A program made the translations under genes and the position numbers. From positions 1 through 45,307 of the forward strand of contig DATLFN010000048.1 of the NCBI GenBank assembly GCA_035540975.1: a stretch of DNA of 45,307 bases. Direction: 5' to 3'. This DNA is from Acidimicrobiales bacterium. Lineage in GTDB: Bacteria; Actinomycetota; Acidimicrobiia; Acidimicrobiales; GCA-2861595. Within the stretch, counting starts at the first letter, position 1. Each line of letters starts with the position of its first letter. Below, one piece after another: positions 22,131 to 29,742 of this stretch. The notes below the pieces were generated by a model. That model had not been told where the DNA came from and did no database searches. It saw nothing but the letters and a program-made list of their open reading frames with translations.

Positions 22131-23561
22131 ATGCCGCCGGGAGGACGAGAACGCCGACGCACAGCCGCCGAGTGGCGACCCCGGGTGGCGGCGGGGGCGT
22201 TGGCCGCGGTCCTGGTGCTGGCCTTCACGCTGCCCGAGCTGGCGACCGCCGGACCGGCCGCCGGCGTGGTGCTCAGCGCCCGGGCCGACGCCGGGCTGCC
22301 GGCCGTCGCCGAGCACGACGGTCTCGACTCCGTGGCGGCCAGCCACGCCGCCACCATGGCGGCCAGGGCGTCGCTCTACCACCTGCCCGGCCTGGCCGAC
22401 GCCATCGGGGCGGTGGTGCCCGACTGGACCCGAGTCGGCCAGAACGTGGGCGTCGGCGCGTCGATCGGCGAGGTCGAGGCCGGTCTGCTGGCGTCGGCCC
22501 CGCACCGGGCCAACATCCTCGGGGACTTCACCCTGGTCGGCACGGGGGCGGTCACCAGCGCCGACGGGCGGGTGTGGGTGGCCCAGATGTTCGCCAAGAC
22601 GGCGGCCGCGGCGACCGCGGCGCCGGCGGCGGTGGCGCCCGCTCCGGCGGCTGCTCCGGCTGTACCGAGGGCGTCCCGGTCGGCGCCGCGCACGCCGCCT
22701 GCGCCGCGGCCGGCGCCCGTCCGGCCCCCCGAGGCGGCGCCCGTCGCTCCCGTCACCACGCGCGGGATCGTGGCCGCCGCCTCGGCCCGCGTCCGGCGCT
22801 GGGGCCTGCCCACGCGCGGCGGGTACTGGCTGGCCAGCGCCGACGGCGGCGTGTTCGCCTACGGCCGGGTGCCCGTTTTCCCGTCGCTCGCCGACGCCGC
22901 CCTCAACGCGCCGGTCGTGGCCCTGGTCCCGCTCAAGGGCGCCAACGGGTACTGGCTGGCGTCGGCCGACGGCGGCGTGTTCGCCTTCGGCGCCGCGCCC
23001 TACCTCGACTCGCTGGCCGGTCGCCCGCTGAACGCCCCCATCGTCGCCATGGCGGGCGCGGCAGACGAGAACGGCTACTGGCTGGCCGGGGCGGACGGGG
23101 GGGTCTACGCCTTCGGCTCCGCTCCGTACCACGGCGGCCTGGGCGGCGCCGGGACGGGCGCCGCGCCGATCGTCGCCCTGGCGCCCACCCCGTCGGGACA
23201 GGGGTACTGGCTGGTGGCGTCGGACGGCGCCGTGTACGCCTTCGGCGACGCGCCGTACCTGGGCGGGCTGACCGGCCGGTCGGGCTCCGGTCGCGTCGTC
23301 GGCCTCGAGCCCACCCGTACCGGGGACGGCTACCTGCTGGTGTCGGCCGACGGCGGGGTCTTCGCCTTCGGCGACGCCCACTTCGCCGGCTCCATGGCGG
23401 GCCAGGCGATGAACGCGCCGGTCACGGCCGTCGACCTCACGGCGAGCGGCCGCGGCTATCGACTCGTGTCCGCCGACGGCGGGGTCTTCGCCTTCGGGGA
23501 CGCCCGCTTCGCCGGCGCCGTCGCCGGCCTCCCGCTCAACCCCTGGCTGCCGCGCCACTGA
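22131..23561 (+). CDS. Secreted CAP-domain protein with six GYWL..DGGVFAFG repeats
   Basis: The protein has 476 residues. A basic N-terminus and hydrophobic stretch (about 22-40) form a signal peptide. A CAP/SCP domain (about 45-160) contains HAATMAARASLYHLPG, VGQNVGVG and HRANILGDFTLVGTGAV. A Pro/Ala linker (165-210) leads to six repeats of about 48 residues built on GYWLASADGGVFAFG, probably beta-propeller or beta-solenoid blades on the cell surface. This repeat is common in actinobacterial secreted proteins. The CAP domain may bind lipid or peptidoglycan-linked ligands. It ends just after the sixth repeat. GAGGGGAG precedes the ATG. Confidence 0.88.
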   Translation: MPPGGRERRRTAAEWRPRVAAGALAAVLVLAFTLPELATAGPAAGVVLSARADAGLPAVAEHDGLDSVAASHAATMAARASLYHLPGLADAIGAVVPDWTRVGQNVGVGASIGEVEAGLLASAPHRANILGDFTLVGTGAVTSADGRVWVAQMFAKTAAAATAAPAAVAPAPAAAPAVPRASRSAPRTPPAPRPAPVRPPEAAPVAPVTTRGIVAAASARVRRWGLPTRGGYWLASADGGVFAYGRVPVFPSLADAALNAPVVALVPLKGANGYWLASADGGVFAFGAAPYLDSLAGRPLNAPIVAMAGAADENGYWLAGADGGVYAFGSAPYHGGLGGAGTGAAPIVALAPTPSGQGYWLVASDGAVYAFGDAPYLGGLTGRSGSGRVVGLEPTRTGDGYLLVSADGGVFAFGDAHFAGSMAGQAMNAPVTAVDLTASGRGYRLVSADGGVFAFGDARFAGAVAGLPLNPWLPRH

Positions 23562-23605
23562 CAGAACGGCCCGGTGGGCGGTCCGGAGCCCCCGGCGGGC
23601 TGTAG

Positions 23606-23611
23606 CAGACT
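23606..23611 (+). promoter_or_regulatory. -10-like element (CAGACT) for the GCS2 gene
   Basis: CAGACT ends 6 nt before GTG 23618. There is no ribosome-binding site, so a leaderless mRNA is likely. Confidence 0.4.
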
Positions 23612-23617
23612 CCGGCG

Positions 23618-24781
23618 GTGCACATCCCGTTCCAGCCGTCGCAAGGCGCCACCCTGGGCGTCGAGATGGAGCTGGAGGTGGTCGACGGGCGGACCCGCCA
23701 GCTCCACGGGGCGGCGTCGGAGATCCTCGACGTGCTGGGCCGGGGCCGCCCCGGCGGCGCCCACCCCAAGGCGAAGCACGAGCTGCTGGAGTCGACGGTC
23801 GAGATCATCACCGGCATCTGCTCGACGGTGGCGGAGGCGCGCGCCGACCTGGAGGTGACCCTGGCCGAGCTGCGGGCGGAGACGGACCGCCGCGGCCTGG
23901 AGCTGCTGTGCTCGGGCACCCACCCGTTCTCCACGTGGGACGAGCAGAAGATCAGCCCCGACCCCCGCTACCACCGGCTCATCGAGGAGATGCAGTGGCC
24001 GGCCCGGCGACTGCAGATCTTCGGCATCCACGTCCACGTCGGCGTGCGGTCGGGGGAGCGGGCCGTCGCCATCGCCAACGCCCTGGCGTCGTACATCCCG
24101 CACTTCCTGGCCGTGTCGGCCTCGAGCCCTTTCTGGATGGGCGGCGACACCGGGCTGGCGTCCACCCGCTCCAAGGTGTTCGAGGCGCTGCCGACGGCGG
24201 GGATCCCGTACCAGATGGACGGATGGGCGGAGTTCGAGCGCTTCATGACGACACTGATCTCGGCCCGCGCCATCAGCTCGATCCGCGAGGTGTGGTGGGA
24301 CATCCGCCCGCACCCCGACTTCGGGACGGTGGAGCTGCGGATCTGCGACGGGACGCCGACCATGTCCGAGGTGGCGGCGGTGGCCGCCACCAGCCAGTGC
24401 CTGGTCGAGTGGATGAACGGGGTCTACGACCGCGAGGGCTCCCTTCCCGTGTCGGCGGCGTGGATCGTCCGCGAGAACAAGTGGCGGGCCGCCCGCCATG
24501 GCGTGGACGCGCAGATCATCGTCGACGACGAGGGCCACCTCGTCCCCCTGCGCGACGCCGTCGCCGACCTCGTCGTTCGACTGGGGCCGGTGGCGGCCCG
24601 CCTCGGCTGCGAGGCCGAGCTGGGCGACCTGCTGGTGATGGTCGAGCGCCCGAGCTACGTGCGCCAGCGGGAGGTCGTGTCGAACGGGGGGACGCTGGTC
24701 GACGTGGTCGACAGCCTGGTCGCCGAGCTCCGCAGCGACCACCCGTGGACGCCGCCGGGCGGTCCCCACCACCAGCATTGA
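23618..24781 (+). CDS. Glutamate-cysteine ligase family 2 (YbdK-type carboxylate-amine ligase)
   Basis: The protein has 387 residues. The GCS2 signatures are LGVEMELEVVD (metal/glutamate site), KHELLESTVEI, CSGTHPF, FGIHVHVGV, and DIRPHPDFGTVELRICD. The family joins glutamate to an amine (gamma-glutamylcysteine in E. coli YbdK, weakly). In actinobacteria related enzymes serve mycothiol-lacking or ergothioneine-type pathways, so the true substrate is open. GTG 23618 is chosen because it lies next to the promoter element and the domain begins at once. It is followed 20 nt later by a small coiled-coil gene. Confidence 0.88.
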   Translation: MHIPFQPSQGATLGVEMELEVVDGRTRQLHGAASEILDVLGRGRPGGAHPKAKHELLESTVEIITGICSTVAEARADLEVTLAELRAETDRRGLELLCSGTHPFSTWDEQKISPDPRYHRLIEEMQWPARRLQIFGIHVHVGVRSGERAVAIANALASYIPHFLAVSASSPFWMGGDTGLASTRSKVFEALPTAGIPYQMDGWAEFERFMTTLISARAISSIREVWWDIRPHPDFGTVELRICDGTPTMSEVAAVAATSQCLVEWMNGVYDREGSLPVSAAWIVRENKWRAARHGVDAQIIVDDEGHLVPLRDAVADLVVRLGPVAARLGCEAELGDLLVMVERPSYVRQREVVSNGGTLVDVVDSLVAELRSDHPWTPPGGPHHQH

Positions 24782-24788
24782 GGGCCTC

Positions 24789-24794
24789 TACCCT
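24789..24794 (+). promoter_or_regulatory. -10-like element (TACCCT)
   Basis: TACCCT ends 7 nt before GTG 24802, consistent with a leaderless start for the small coiled-coil gene. Confidence 0.35.
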
Positions 24795-24801
24795 CGTCGG
24801 G

Positions 24802-25167
24802 GTGGACGAGAGCGGCGTGCCGAGCAACGAGGGCCAGGGGGGCGACGGGGTGATCGCCGTGCTCCACGGCATGTTGGCGTCGTTCTCCGAGGCCCTCGAC
24901 GGCTTCGACCACCGCCTGGCCGCCATCGAGGTGGCGCTCCGGGCGGGCCCCGGCGAGACGACCGAGCGGCTGGCGGCCATCGAGGCGCGGGCCGCCGCCC
25001 TCCAGCGGACGCTCGACGAGCTGCGCGTGACGCTGCAGGCGCACGCGGACGAGACCTCGCACTCGCTCGGTCGCCGTGCCGGCGAGGCCGGCCGGCGCCT
25101 GGCCGCCGACCTGGGCCTGCGGGGCCGGCCCCGCCCCGGCGGCGGACCGCCGCCGGCCGGCGGTTAG
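24802..25167 (+). CDS. Small coiled-coil hypothetical protein
   Basis: The protein has 121 residues. Residues 20-100 are heptad-rich (HGMLASFSEALDGFDHRLAAIEVAL, then RLAAIEARAAALQRTLDELRVTL) and predict a long coiled coil. The C-terminus is Gly/Pro/Arg rich. There is no membrane segment, and no family or function is recognised. It is likely transcribed with, or just after, the GCS2 ligase. Confidence 0.65.
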   Translation: MDESGVPSNEGQGGDGVIAVLHGMLASFSEALDGFDHRLAAIEVALRAGPGETTERLAAIEARAAALQRTLDELRVTLQAHADETSHSLGRRAGEAGRRLAADLGLRGRPRPGGGPPPAGG

Positions 25168-25174
25168 CCGCTCG

Positions 25175-25342
25175 CTACAGGGCCCGTTCGCCCGCCTCCC
25201 ACAAGGTGGGAGCGAGCCACAGCAGGAGGCCGACGGGCAACAGGGCGGCCGGGTTGGCGCCCTTCCTGGCGCCGCCCAGGGCGGCGAGGAGGAAGCAGCC
25301 GGCGGCGGCCAGGTAGAGCAGGAACTCGACGGCGGGGTCCAT
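25175..25342 (-). CDS. Small two-helix membrane protein
   Basis: The protein has 55 residues: MDPAVEFLLYLAAAGCFLLA forms helix one, and a second hydrophobic helix (ALLPVGLLLWLAPTLW) follows a short KG-rich loop. The size and pattern resemble a small hydrophobic protein widespread in actinobacteria, with no known role. A CAGACT -10-like element lies 8 nt before the ATG on the minus strand. It converges with the coiled-coil gene 8 nt away. Confidence 0.65.
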   Translation of the reverse strand: MDPAVEFLLYLAAAGCFLLAALGGARKGANPAALLPVGLLLWLAPTLWEAGERAL

Positions 25343-25350
25343 GGCCGCCG

Positions 25351-25356
25351 AGTCTG
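25351..25356 (-). promoter_or_regulatory. -10-like element (CAGACT) for the small membrane protein
   Basis: The minus-strand CAGACT ends 8 nt before ATG 25342. It is the same hexamer as upstream of the GCS2 gene. Confidence 0.4.
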
Positions 25357-25432
25357 GCGCAGCCGACCGCACCGGGGGGCGACCCCGGGTGGGCCGCGGC
25401 GCCGGCGCTGGTCGGCGGGCGCCGGCGGGTGG

Positions 25433-25438
25433 CAGGCT
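25433..25438 (+). promoter_or_regulatory. -10-like element (CAGGCT) for the PPOX gene
   Basis: CAGGCT ends 6 nt before ATG 25445. The identical hexamer in the same context (GTGGCAGGCTG) precedes tyrS. Confidence 0.4.
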
Positions 25439-25444
25439 GGCCCG

Positions 25445-25855
25445 ATGGACATCGAGCAGGCACGGGCGTTCCTCGCTGACCACCACCGCGCCGTGCTGAT
25501 CACCCTGCGCACCGACGGGCGGCCCCAGGCCTCTCCCGTGATGGCCGCCGTCGACGCCGACGGCAAGGTGGCGATCAGCACCAGGGAGACGGCGATGAAG
25601 ACGAGGAACGCCCGCCGCGACCCGCGCGTGTCGCTGTGCGCCCTCTCCGACGGGTTCGTCGGTCCGTGGGTCCAGGTCGACGGGAGGGCCGAGATCGTCC
25701 CGCTCCCCGAGGCCATGCAGGGGTTGATCGACCTCTACCGCCGGGCGGCCGGCGAGCACCCCGACTGGGACGACTTCCGTGCCGCCATGGACCGGGAACG
25801 CCGGGTGCTCCTCCGCATCGATATCGAGCGGGCCGGTCCGGAGCGCAGCGGGTGA
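25445..25855 (+). CDS. PPOX-class (pyridoxamine-phosphate-oxidase-like, F420-type) oxidoreductase
   Basis: The protein has 136 residues with a split-barrel flavin/F420-binding fold: ARAFLADHHRAVLITLRTDGRPQASPV, followed by KVAISTRETAMKTRNARRDPRVSLC and WVQVDGRAEI. This pattern belongs to F420-dependent PPOX proteins of actinobacteria. It probably reduces or binds a cofactor-linked substrate in the cytosol; the substrate is unknown. A leaderless-type -10 lies directly upstream. Its TGA overlaps a possible GTG start of the kinase gene (GTGA at 25852). Confidence 0.88.
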   Translation: MDIEQARAFLADHHRAVLITLRTDGRPQASPVMAAVDADGKVAISTRETAMKTRNARRDPRVSLCALSDGFVGPWVQVDGRAEIVPLPEAMQGLIDLYRRAAGEHPDWDDFRAAMDRERRVLLRIDIERAGPERSG

Positions 25856-25914
25856 GCGTCCCCGGCGCATCCGAGGCGCATCGCGGCGAGCGCCCCGGGG
25901 TACGGGTAGCCGCA

Positions 25915-27405
25915 ATGGGATCGGCGGAGGTACCGGTGAGGGCCCGCCTTCTGGGCGGGCGCTACCGCCTGGGGCCGCGGTTGGGCCGAGGCGGCATGGC
26001 GGAGGTCTACGAAGGCCACGACGAGCGGCTCGACCGGGCCGTGGCCGTCAAGGTGCTGCGGCCCGAGATGGCGGCGGACACAGGCGTCCGCGAGCGGTTC
26101 GAGGCCGAGGCCCGCTCGGCCGCCCGCCTCTCCCATCCCAACGTGGTGGCGGTCTTCGACACCGGCGAGGACGAGGGGACGCCGTACCTGGTCATGGAGC
26201 GCCTGCCCGGGGAGACGCTGGCCGACCGCATGGCCGCCGGCCCGGTGGACCAGGCGTGGCTCCGGCGGGTGGCGGGCGACGTCCTCGGCGCGCTCGGTGC
26301 CGCCCACGCGGCCGGGCTGGTGCACCGCGACGTGAAACCCGGCAACATCCTTCTCGCCGCCGACGGGTCCGCCAAGGTGGCCGACTTCGGCATCGCCAAG
26401 AGCCTGGAGCTGGCCGGCGACCTCACCGGCACGGGGCTTTTGGTCGGGACGCCCGCCTACCTCGCCCCCGAGCGCCTGGAGGGCCGACCGGCCACCGAGC
26501 GGTCGGACCTGTACGCCCTGGGTGTCGTCCTCTACGAGGCGCTGGCGGGCACCAAGCCGTTCGTCGCCGACACGCCGGTGGCGATGGCGCAGGCCGTCCT
26601 CCACGACGTCCCGCCCCGGCTGGTCGACCTGCGACCCGACGTCGAACCCGACCTCGCCGCCGCCGCCGAGCGGTCGATGGCACGGGACCCGTCGTCCCGC
26701 CCGGCGTCGGCGCGGGAGATGGCGCGCCTGCTCGCGGGCGACGACCCGGCCGGCGACGACCCGGCGGGCGACGACACCGTTGCCCTGGTGCCCACCGCGA
26801 GCCCCGATCCGTCCGGCGCCGGCGGGCCGGGCGACGCCACCCTGGTCGGAGACCCCGGCTTCGCCGCCCCGCCGCCTGCCCCGGCGCGGCAGGTGGGCGC
26901 CGGCCGCCGGCCGTTCGCGCCCAGACGCCTCGCCGTCCTCGCCGTGTTGTTGCTCGGCGTGTTCCTCGTCGTCGCCCTCGCCGCCGGGCGGGGCTCGGAC
27001 GACGCCTCGGCGGGCGACGCCGTGGTCACCGCCTTGCGGGACCTGGCCGGTCGTGTCCGCACCGGCGACGGGCCGATGGGGCCGGAGGCGGGCGACCGGC
27101 TGGAGAAGGTCGCCGACCAGGTGGAGGCCGGTGGCGGAGCGGGGGAGGCCAACGCCCTGCTGCGCGACGCGGCCCAGTGGAGGGCCGAGGGCCGCCTGTC
27201 CGACGCCGCCTTCCGCGCCATGAGCGCGTTGCTCGGCCGCATCGACGGCGTCGACCCGTCGCAGGCGACCACCACCACGGCGGCGACGACCACCACGACC
27301 ACGACCACGACCACTGCACCGCCCCCGGCGACGGACGACGACGACGGCGGCGGCGGGGACGACGACGACGACCGCGGCAAGAAGAAGGGCAGGGGCAGGG
27401 ACTGA
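25915..27405 (+). CDS. Pkn-type transmembrane Ser/Thr protein kinase
   Basis: The protein has 496 residues from ATG 25915; GTG 25852, coupled to the PPOX stop, would add 21. The kinase domain (12-280) has a Gly loop GRGGMAEVY, Lys46 in AVAVKVL, the HRDVKPGN catalytic loop, DFGIAKS and APER. A disordered juxtamembrane region with GDDPAGDD repeats is followed by one membrane helix (RRLAVLAVLLLGVFLVVALAAG). The extracellular part has about 100 residues, without PASTA repeats, then a Thr tract, an Asp/Gly tract and a Lys-rich tail. It senses an external cue and phosphorylates intracellular targets. Confidence 0.93.
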   Translation: MGSAEVPVRARLLGGRYRLGPRLGRGGMAEVYEGHDERLDRAVAVKVLRPEMAADTGVRERFEAEARSAARLSHPNVVAVFDTGEDEGTPYLVMERLPGETLADRMAAGPVDQAWLRRVAGDVLGALGAAHAAGLVHRDVKPGNILLAADGSAKVADFGIAKSLELAGDLTGTGLLVGTPAYLAPERLEGRPATERSDLYALGVVLYEALAGTKPFVADTPVAMAQAVLHDVPPRLVDLRPDVEPDLAAAAERSMARDPSSRPASAREMARLLAGDDPAGDDPAGDDTVALVPTASPDPSGAGGPGDATLVGDPGFAAPPPAPARQVGAGRRPFAPRRLAVLAVLLLGVFLVVALAAGRGSDDASAGDAVVTALRDLAGRVRTGDGPMGPEAGDRLEKVADQVEAGGGAGEANALLRDAAQWRAEGRLSDAAFRAMSALLGRIDGVDPSQATTTTAATTTTTTTTTTAPPPATDDDDGGGGDDDDDRGKKKGRGRD

Positions 27406-28460
27406 GCCGGGAGGACACGCCCCCGACGGCGCCGGGCCCACGGCCGCTCGGTCCGGTGGAGGCCCTCGAGCGGATCGCCGAGCTGCTCGAGCGCATGCGC
27501 GAGCCGACCTACCGCGTGCGCGCCTTCCGCACGGCCGCCGCCTCGGTGAAGGCCCTGGGGCGCGACGAGCTGGCCGGCCTCGCCGCCACCGGCCGCCTGC
27601 GCAACCTGGCCGGCGTGGGGGAGAAGACCGAGCGGGTCGTCCTCCAGGCGCTGGCCGGCGAGGTGCCGTCCTACCTCGCCCGGTTGGAGGGGGAGCTGCC
27701 CGACACGACCACCGGCCCCGGAGCCGAGCTGCGGGCGGCCCTTCGGGGCGACTGCCACACCCACTCCGACTGGTCGGACGGTGGCAGCCCGATCGACGAG
27801 ATGGCCCGGGCCGCCCGCGACCTCGGGCACGAGTACGTCGCCCTGACCGACCACTCGCCCCGCCTCACCGTCGCCAACGGGCTCTCGCCCGAGCGGCTCC
27901 GCCGCCAGCTCGACGTCGTCGCCGAGCTCAACGAGGACCTGGCGCCGTTCCGGATCCTCACCGGCATCGAGGTCGACATCAACGAGGACGGCTCCCTCGA
28001 CCAGGAGCCGGAGCTGCTGGCCCGCCTCGACGTGGTGGTGGGGAGCGTCCACTCCAAGCTGCGGATGGAGGCGCCCCTGATGACGGCGCGGATGGTGCGG
28101 GCGCTGGCGAACCCCCACCTCGACGTCCTCGGCCACTGCACGGGCCGGATCGTCGTCGGACGCGGCCGCCCCGAGTCGACGTTCGACGCCGCCGCCGTGT
28201 TCGCCGCCGCCGTGGAGCACGACAAGGCCGTGGAGATCAACAGCCGACCGGAGCGGCTCGACCCGCCCCGGCGCCTGCTGCGCCAGGCGGTGGAGGCCGG
28301 GTGCCGTTTCGCGGTGGACACCGACGCCCACGCGCCCGGCCAGCTCCACTGGCAGCCCTACGGCTGCGCCCGGGCCGCCGAGTGCGGCGTCGACGCGACA
28401 CGCGTCGTCAACACCGCGGGAGCGGACGCGCTGGTGGCGTGGACGGCGTCGCACGAATGA
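27402..28460 (+). CDS. PHP-domain phosphoesterase with N-terminal HhH region (PolX-like C-terminal half)
   Basis: The protein has 352 residues. The N-terminal helical/HhH region (ALERIAELLER..EPTYRVRAFRTAA, NLAGVGEKTERVV) resembles the PolX 8-kDa domain. The PHP domain then shows all metal motifs: GDCHTHSDWSDGG, ALTDHS, GIEVDI, GSVHS, DVLGHCTGR, EINSRP and DTDAHA. The polymerase palm is absent. A histidinol-phosphatase-like or nuclease activity is likely. CTG 27402 overlaps the kinase stop (CTGA) and follows AGGGG by 6 nt. GTG 27456 is the first conventional start and lacks a ribosome-binding site. Confidence 0.88.
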   Translation: MSREDTPPTAPGPRPLGPVEALERIAELLERMREPTYRVRAFRTAAASVKALGRDELAGLAATGRLRNLAGVGEKTERVVLQALAGEVPSYLARLEGELPDTTTGPGAELRAALRGDCHTHSDWSDGGSPIDEMARAARDLGHEYVALTDHSPRLTVANGLSPERLRRQLDVVAELNEDLAPFRILTGIEVDINEDGSLDQEPELLARLDVVVGSVHSKLRMEAPLMTARMVRALANPHLDVLGHCTGRIVVGRGRPESTFDAAAVFAAAVEHDKAVEINSRPERLDPPRRLLRQAVEAGCRFAVDTDAHAPGQLHWQPYGCARAAECGVDATRVVNTAGADALVAWTASHE

Positions 28461-28478
28461 CCACCGGGTCGCGGTGGG

Positions 28479-28484
28479 TACGAT
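28479..28484 (+). promoter_or_regulatory. -10-like element (TACGAT) for the DUF2905 gene
   Basis: TACGAT ends 7 nt before ATG 28492, with no ribosome-binding site. A leaderless mRNA is likely. Confidence 0.45.
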
Positions 28485-28491
28485 CCCGACG

Positions 28492-28710
28492 ATGGACGCT
28501 TCTCGGATCGGACGCGCGCTCCTGATCGTGGCGCTCGTCGCCGGCGTCGCCGGCGGGCTGCTGGTCGCCGCCTCCGCCCTCGGCCTCCGTCGCCTCCCCG
28601 GTGACGTGTCGTTCGGCAAGGGCAACGTGCGTGTCTACGTTCCGCTGGCCACGAGCATCCTGGTCTCGGTCGTCGCCACGGTGGTCCTCAACCTGCTGTT
28701 CCGCCGATGA
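28492..28710 (+). CDS. DUF2905 family small membrane protein
   Basis: The protein has 72 residues with two hydrophobic helices (ALLIVALVAGVAGGLLVA and VPLATSILVSVVATVVLNLLF) around the family hallmark RRLPGDVSFGKGNVRVYVPLATSI. DUF2905 proteins are widespread in bacteria and have no known function, though they are often found near ruvC/ruvB or tRNA-processing genes. Here the stop overlaps the ATG of the SirB1-like gene (ATGA), so the two are co-translated. Confidence 0.9.
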   Translation: MDASRIGRALLIVALVAGVAGGLLVAASALGLRRLPGDVSFGKGNVRVYVPLATSILVSVVATVVLNLLFRR

Positions 28711-29492
28711 TCGACGCCACCGAGCGCTTCGCCGAGGTCGTGCGCCGCCCCGAGGCGGACATCCCCCTCGACGAGGCGGCGCTGCTCATCGCCGCCCACG
28801 CCTACCCGGACCTCGACGTGGGAGCCCAGGTGGGCCGCCTCGACGGCCTCGCCACCGGCTGCGCCGAGCCGACGGTCGAGGCGCTGCGCCGCCATCTCTT
28901 CGACGAACTCGGCTTCCGCGGCGAGGCCCGCCGCTACGGCGACCCGCGCAACTCGTTCCTCAACGACGTCATGGACCGCAAGGTGGGCATCCCGATCTCG
29001 CTGTCGGTGCTCACCATCGAAGTCGGCCGGCGGCTCGGCCTCACCCTGGTCGGGGTGGGCATGCCCGGTCACTTCCTGGTGCGCCACGAGGACGGCGGCG
29101 AGATCCTCGACCCGTTCGGCGGCGGGCGCACCCTCGACCCCGACGACTGCCAGCGGCTGTTCCGCAACGTCCACGGCCCGGGGCCGGCCTTCGGGCCCCA
29201 GATGCTCGCCACCGCCGGCCCGCGGGCCATCCTCGTGCGGATGCTCACCAACCTGCGGCACCTCTACCTGTCCGCCGGCGACGCGCCGTCGTCGGGTTGG
29301 GTGTACCGCCTCCGGGCGGCCGTCCCCCCCGAGACGGCCGCCGACCGGGCCGACGTCGCCCGCGCCCTCGCGTCCATCGGGCGCTTCGTCGAGGCGGCCG
29401 AGACGCTCGACGAGCTGGCCGACCAGATCTCGGGCGACGGCACCGGCCAGGCCCGCGCCCGCGCCGTCTCCCTCCGCGCACTGCTGAACTAG
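28707..29492 (+). CDS. SirB1/YchA-like transglutaminase-fold protein
   Basis: The protein has 261 residues. The SirB1 N-domain is transglutaminase-like, with LFDELGFRGEARRYGDPRNSFLNDVMDRKVGIPISLSVLTIEVGRRLGL, then GMPGHFLVRH and ILDPFGGG. A helical TPR-like C-terminus follows (RADVARALASIGRFVEAAETLDEL). The usual catalytic Cys is not present in the transglutaminase position, as in most of the family, so it may be a binding protein. The role is unknown. It is co-translated with DUF2905 and ends 250 nt before amtB. Confidence 0.88.
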   Translation: MIDATERFAEVVRRPEADIPLDEAALLIAAHAYPDLDVGAQVGRLDGLATGCAEPTVEALRRHLFDELGFRGEARRYGDPRNSFLNDVMDRKVGIPISLSVLTIEVGRRLGLTLVGVGMPGHFLVRHEDGGEILDPFGGGRTLDPDDCQRLFRNVHGPGPAFGPQMLATAGPRAILVRMLTNLRHLYLSAGDAPSSGWVYRLRAAVPPETAADRADVARALASIGRFVEAAETLDELADQISGDGTGQARARAVSLRALLN

Positions 29493-29522
29493 TCCACGTC
29501 GTCTCCCCGGGCCGGGGAACTC

Positions 29523-29549
29523 GAAACAGCGTGTTCACGGGACAGAGAC
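29523..29549 (+). promoter_or_regulatory. GlnR-like nitrogen-regulator site upstream of amtB
   Basis: GAAAC (29523-29527), TTCAC (29534-29538) and GAGAC (29545-29549) are spaced by exactly 6 nt each. This matches three units of the actinobacterial GlnR box (gTnAC-n6-GaAAC, repeated). It lies about 195 nt before amtB, whose family is a classical GlnR target. Confidence 0.5.
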
Positions 29550-29742
29550 GGCGTCGACACACAGCCGTCGTACGGTCGCCGGCAGTGAGCCCCGAGGGCT
29601 GGTCGGCGGTGTCACACGGCGCGAGGGGCCCGATGCCACCCGTGGGCCTCGGCCTCCCTGCGCCCGTGCTCCCGACCGTCTCCCCGTGGCCCCGTGGCAT
29701 CTCGCCGGCGGCGAAGCGGAGCACGACGAAAGGACGGCAGCG

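Noticed and set aside
27270-27330. ACC/ACG microsatellite as a repeat element
   Set aside because: It encodes a Thr linker of the kinase; similar Thr tracts occur in four other exported proteins here, so it is coding low complexity.
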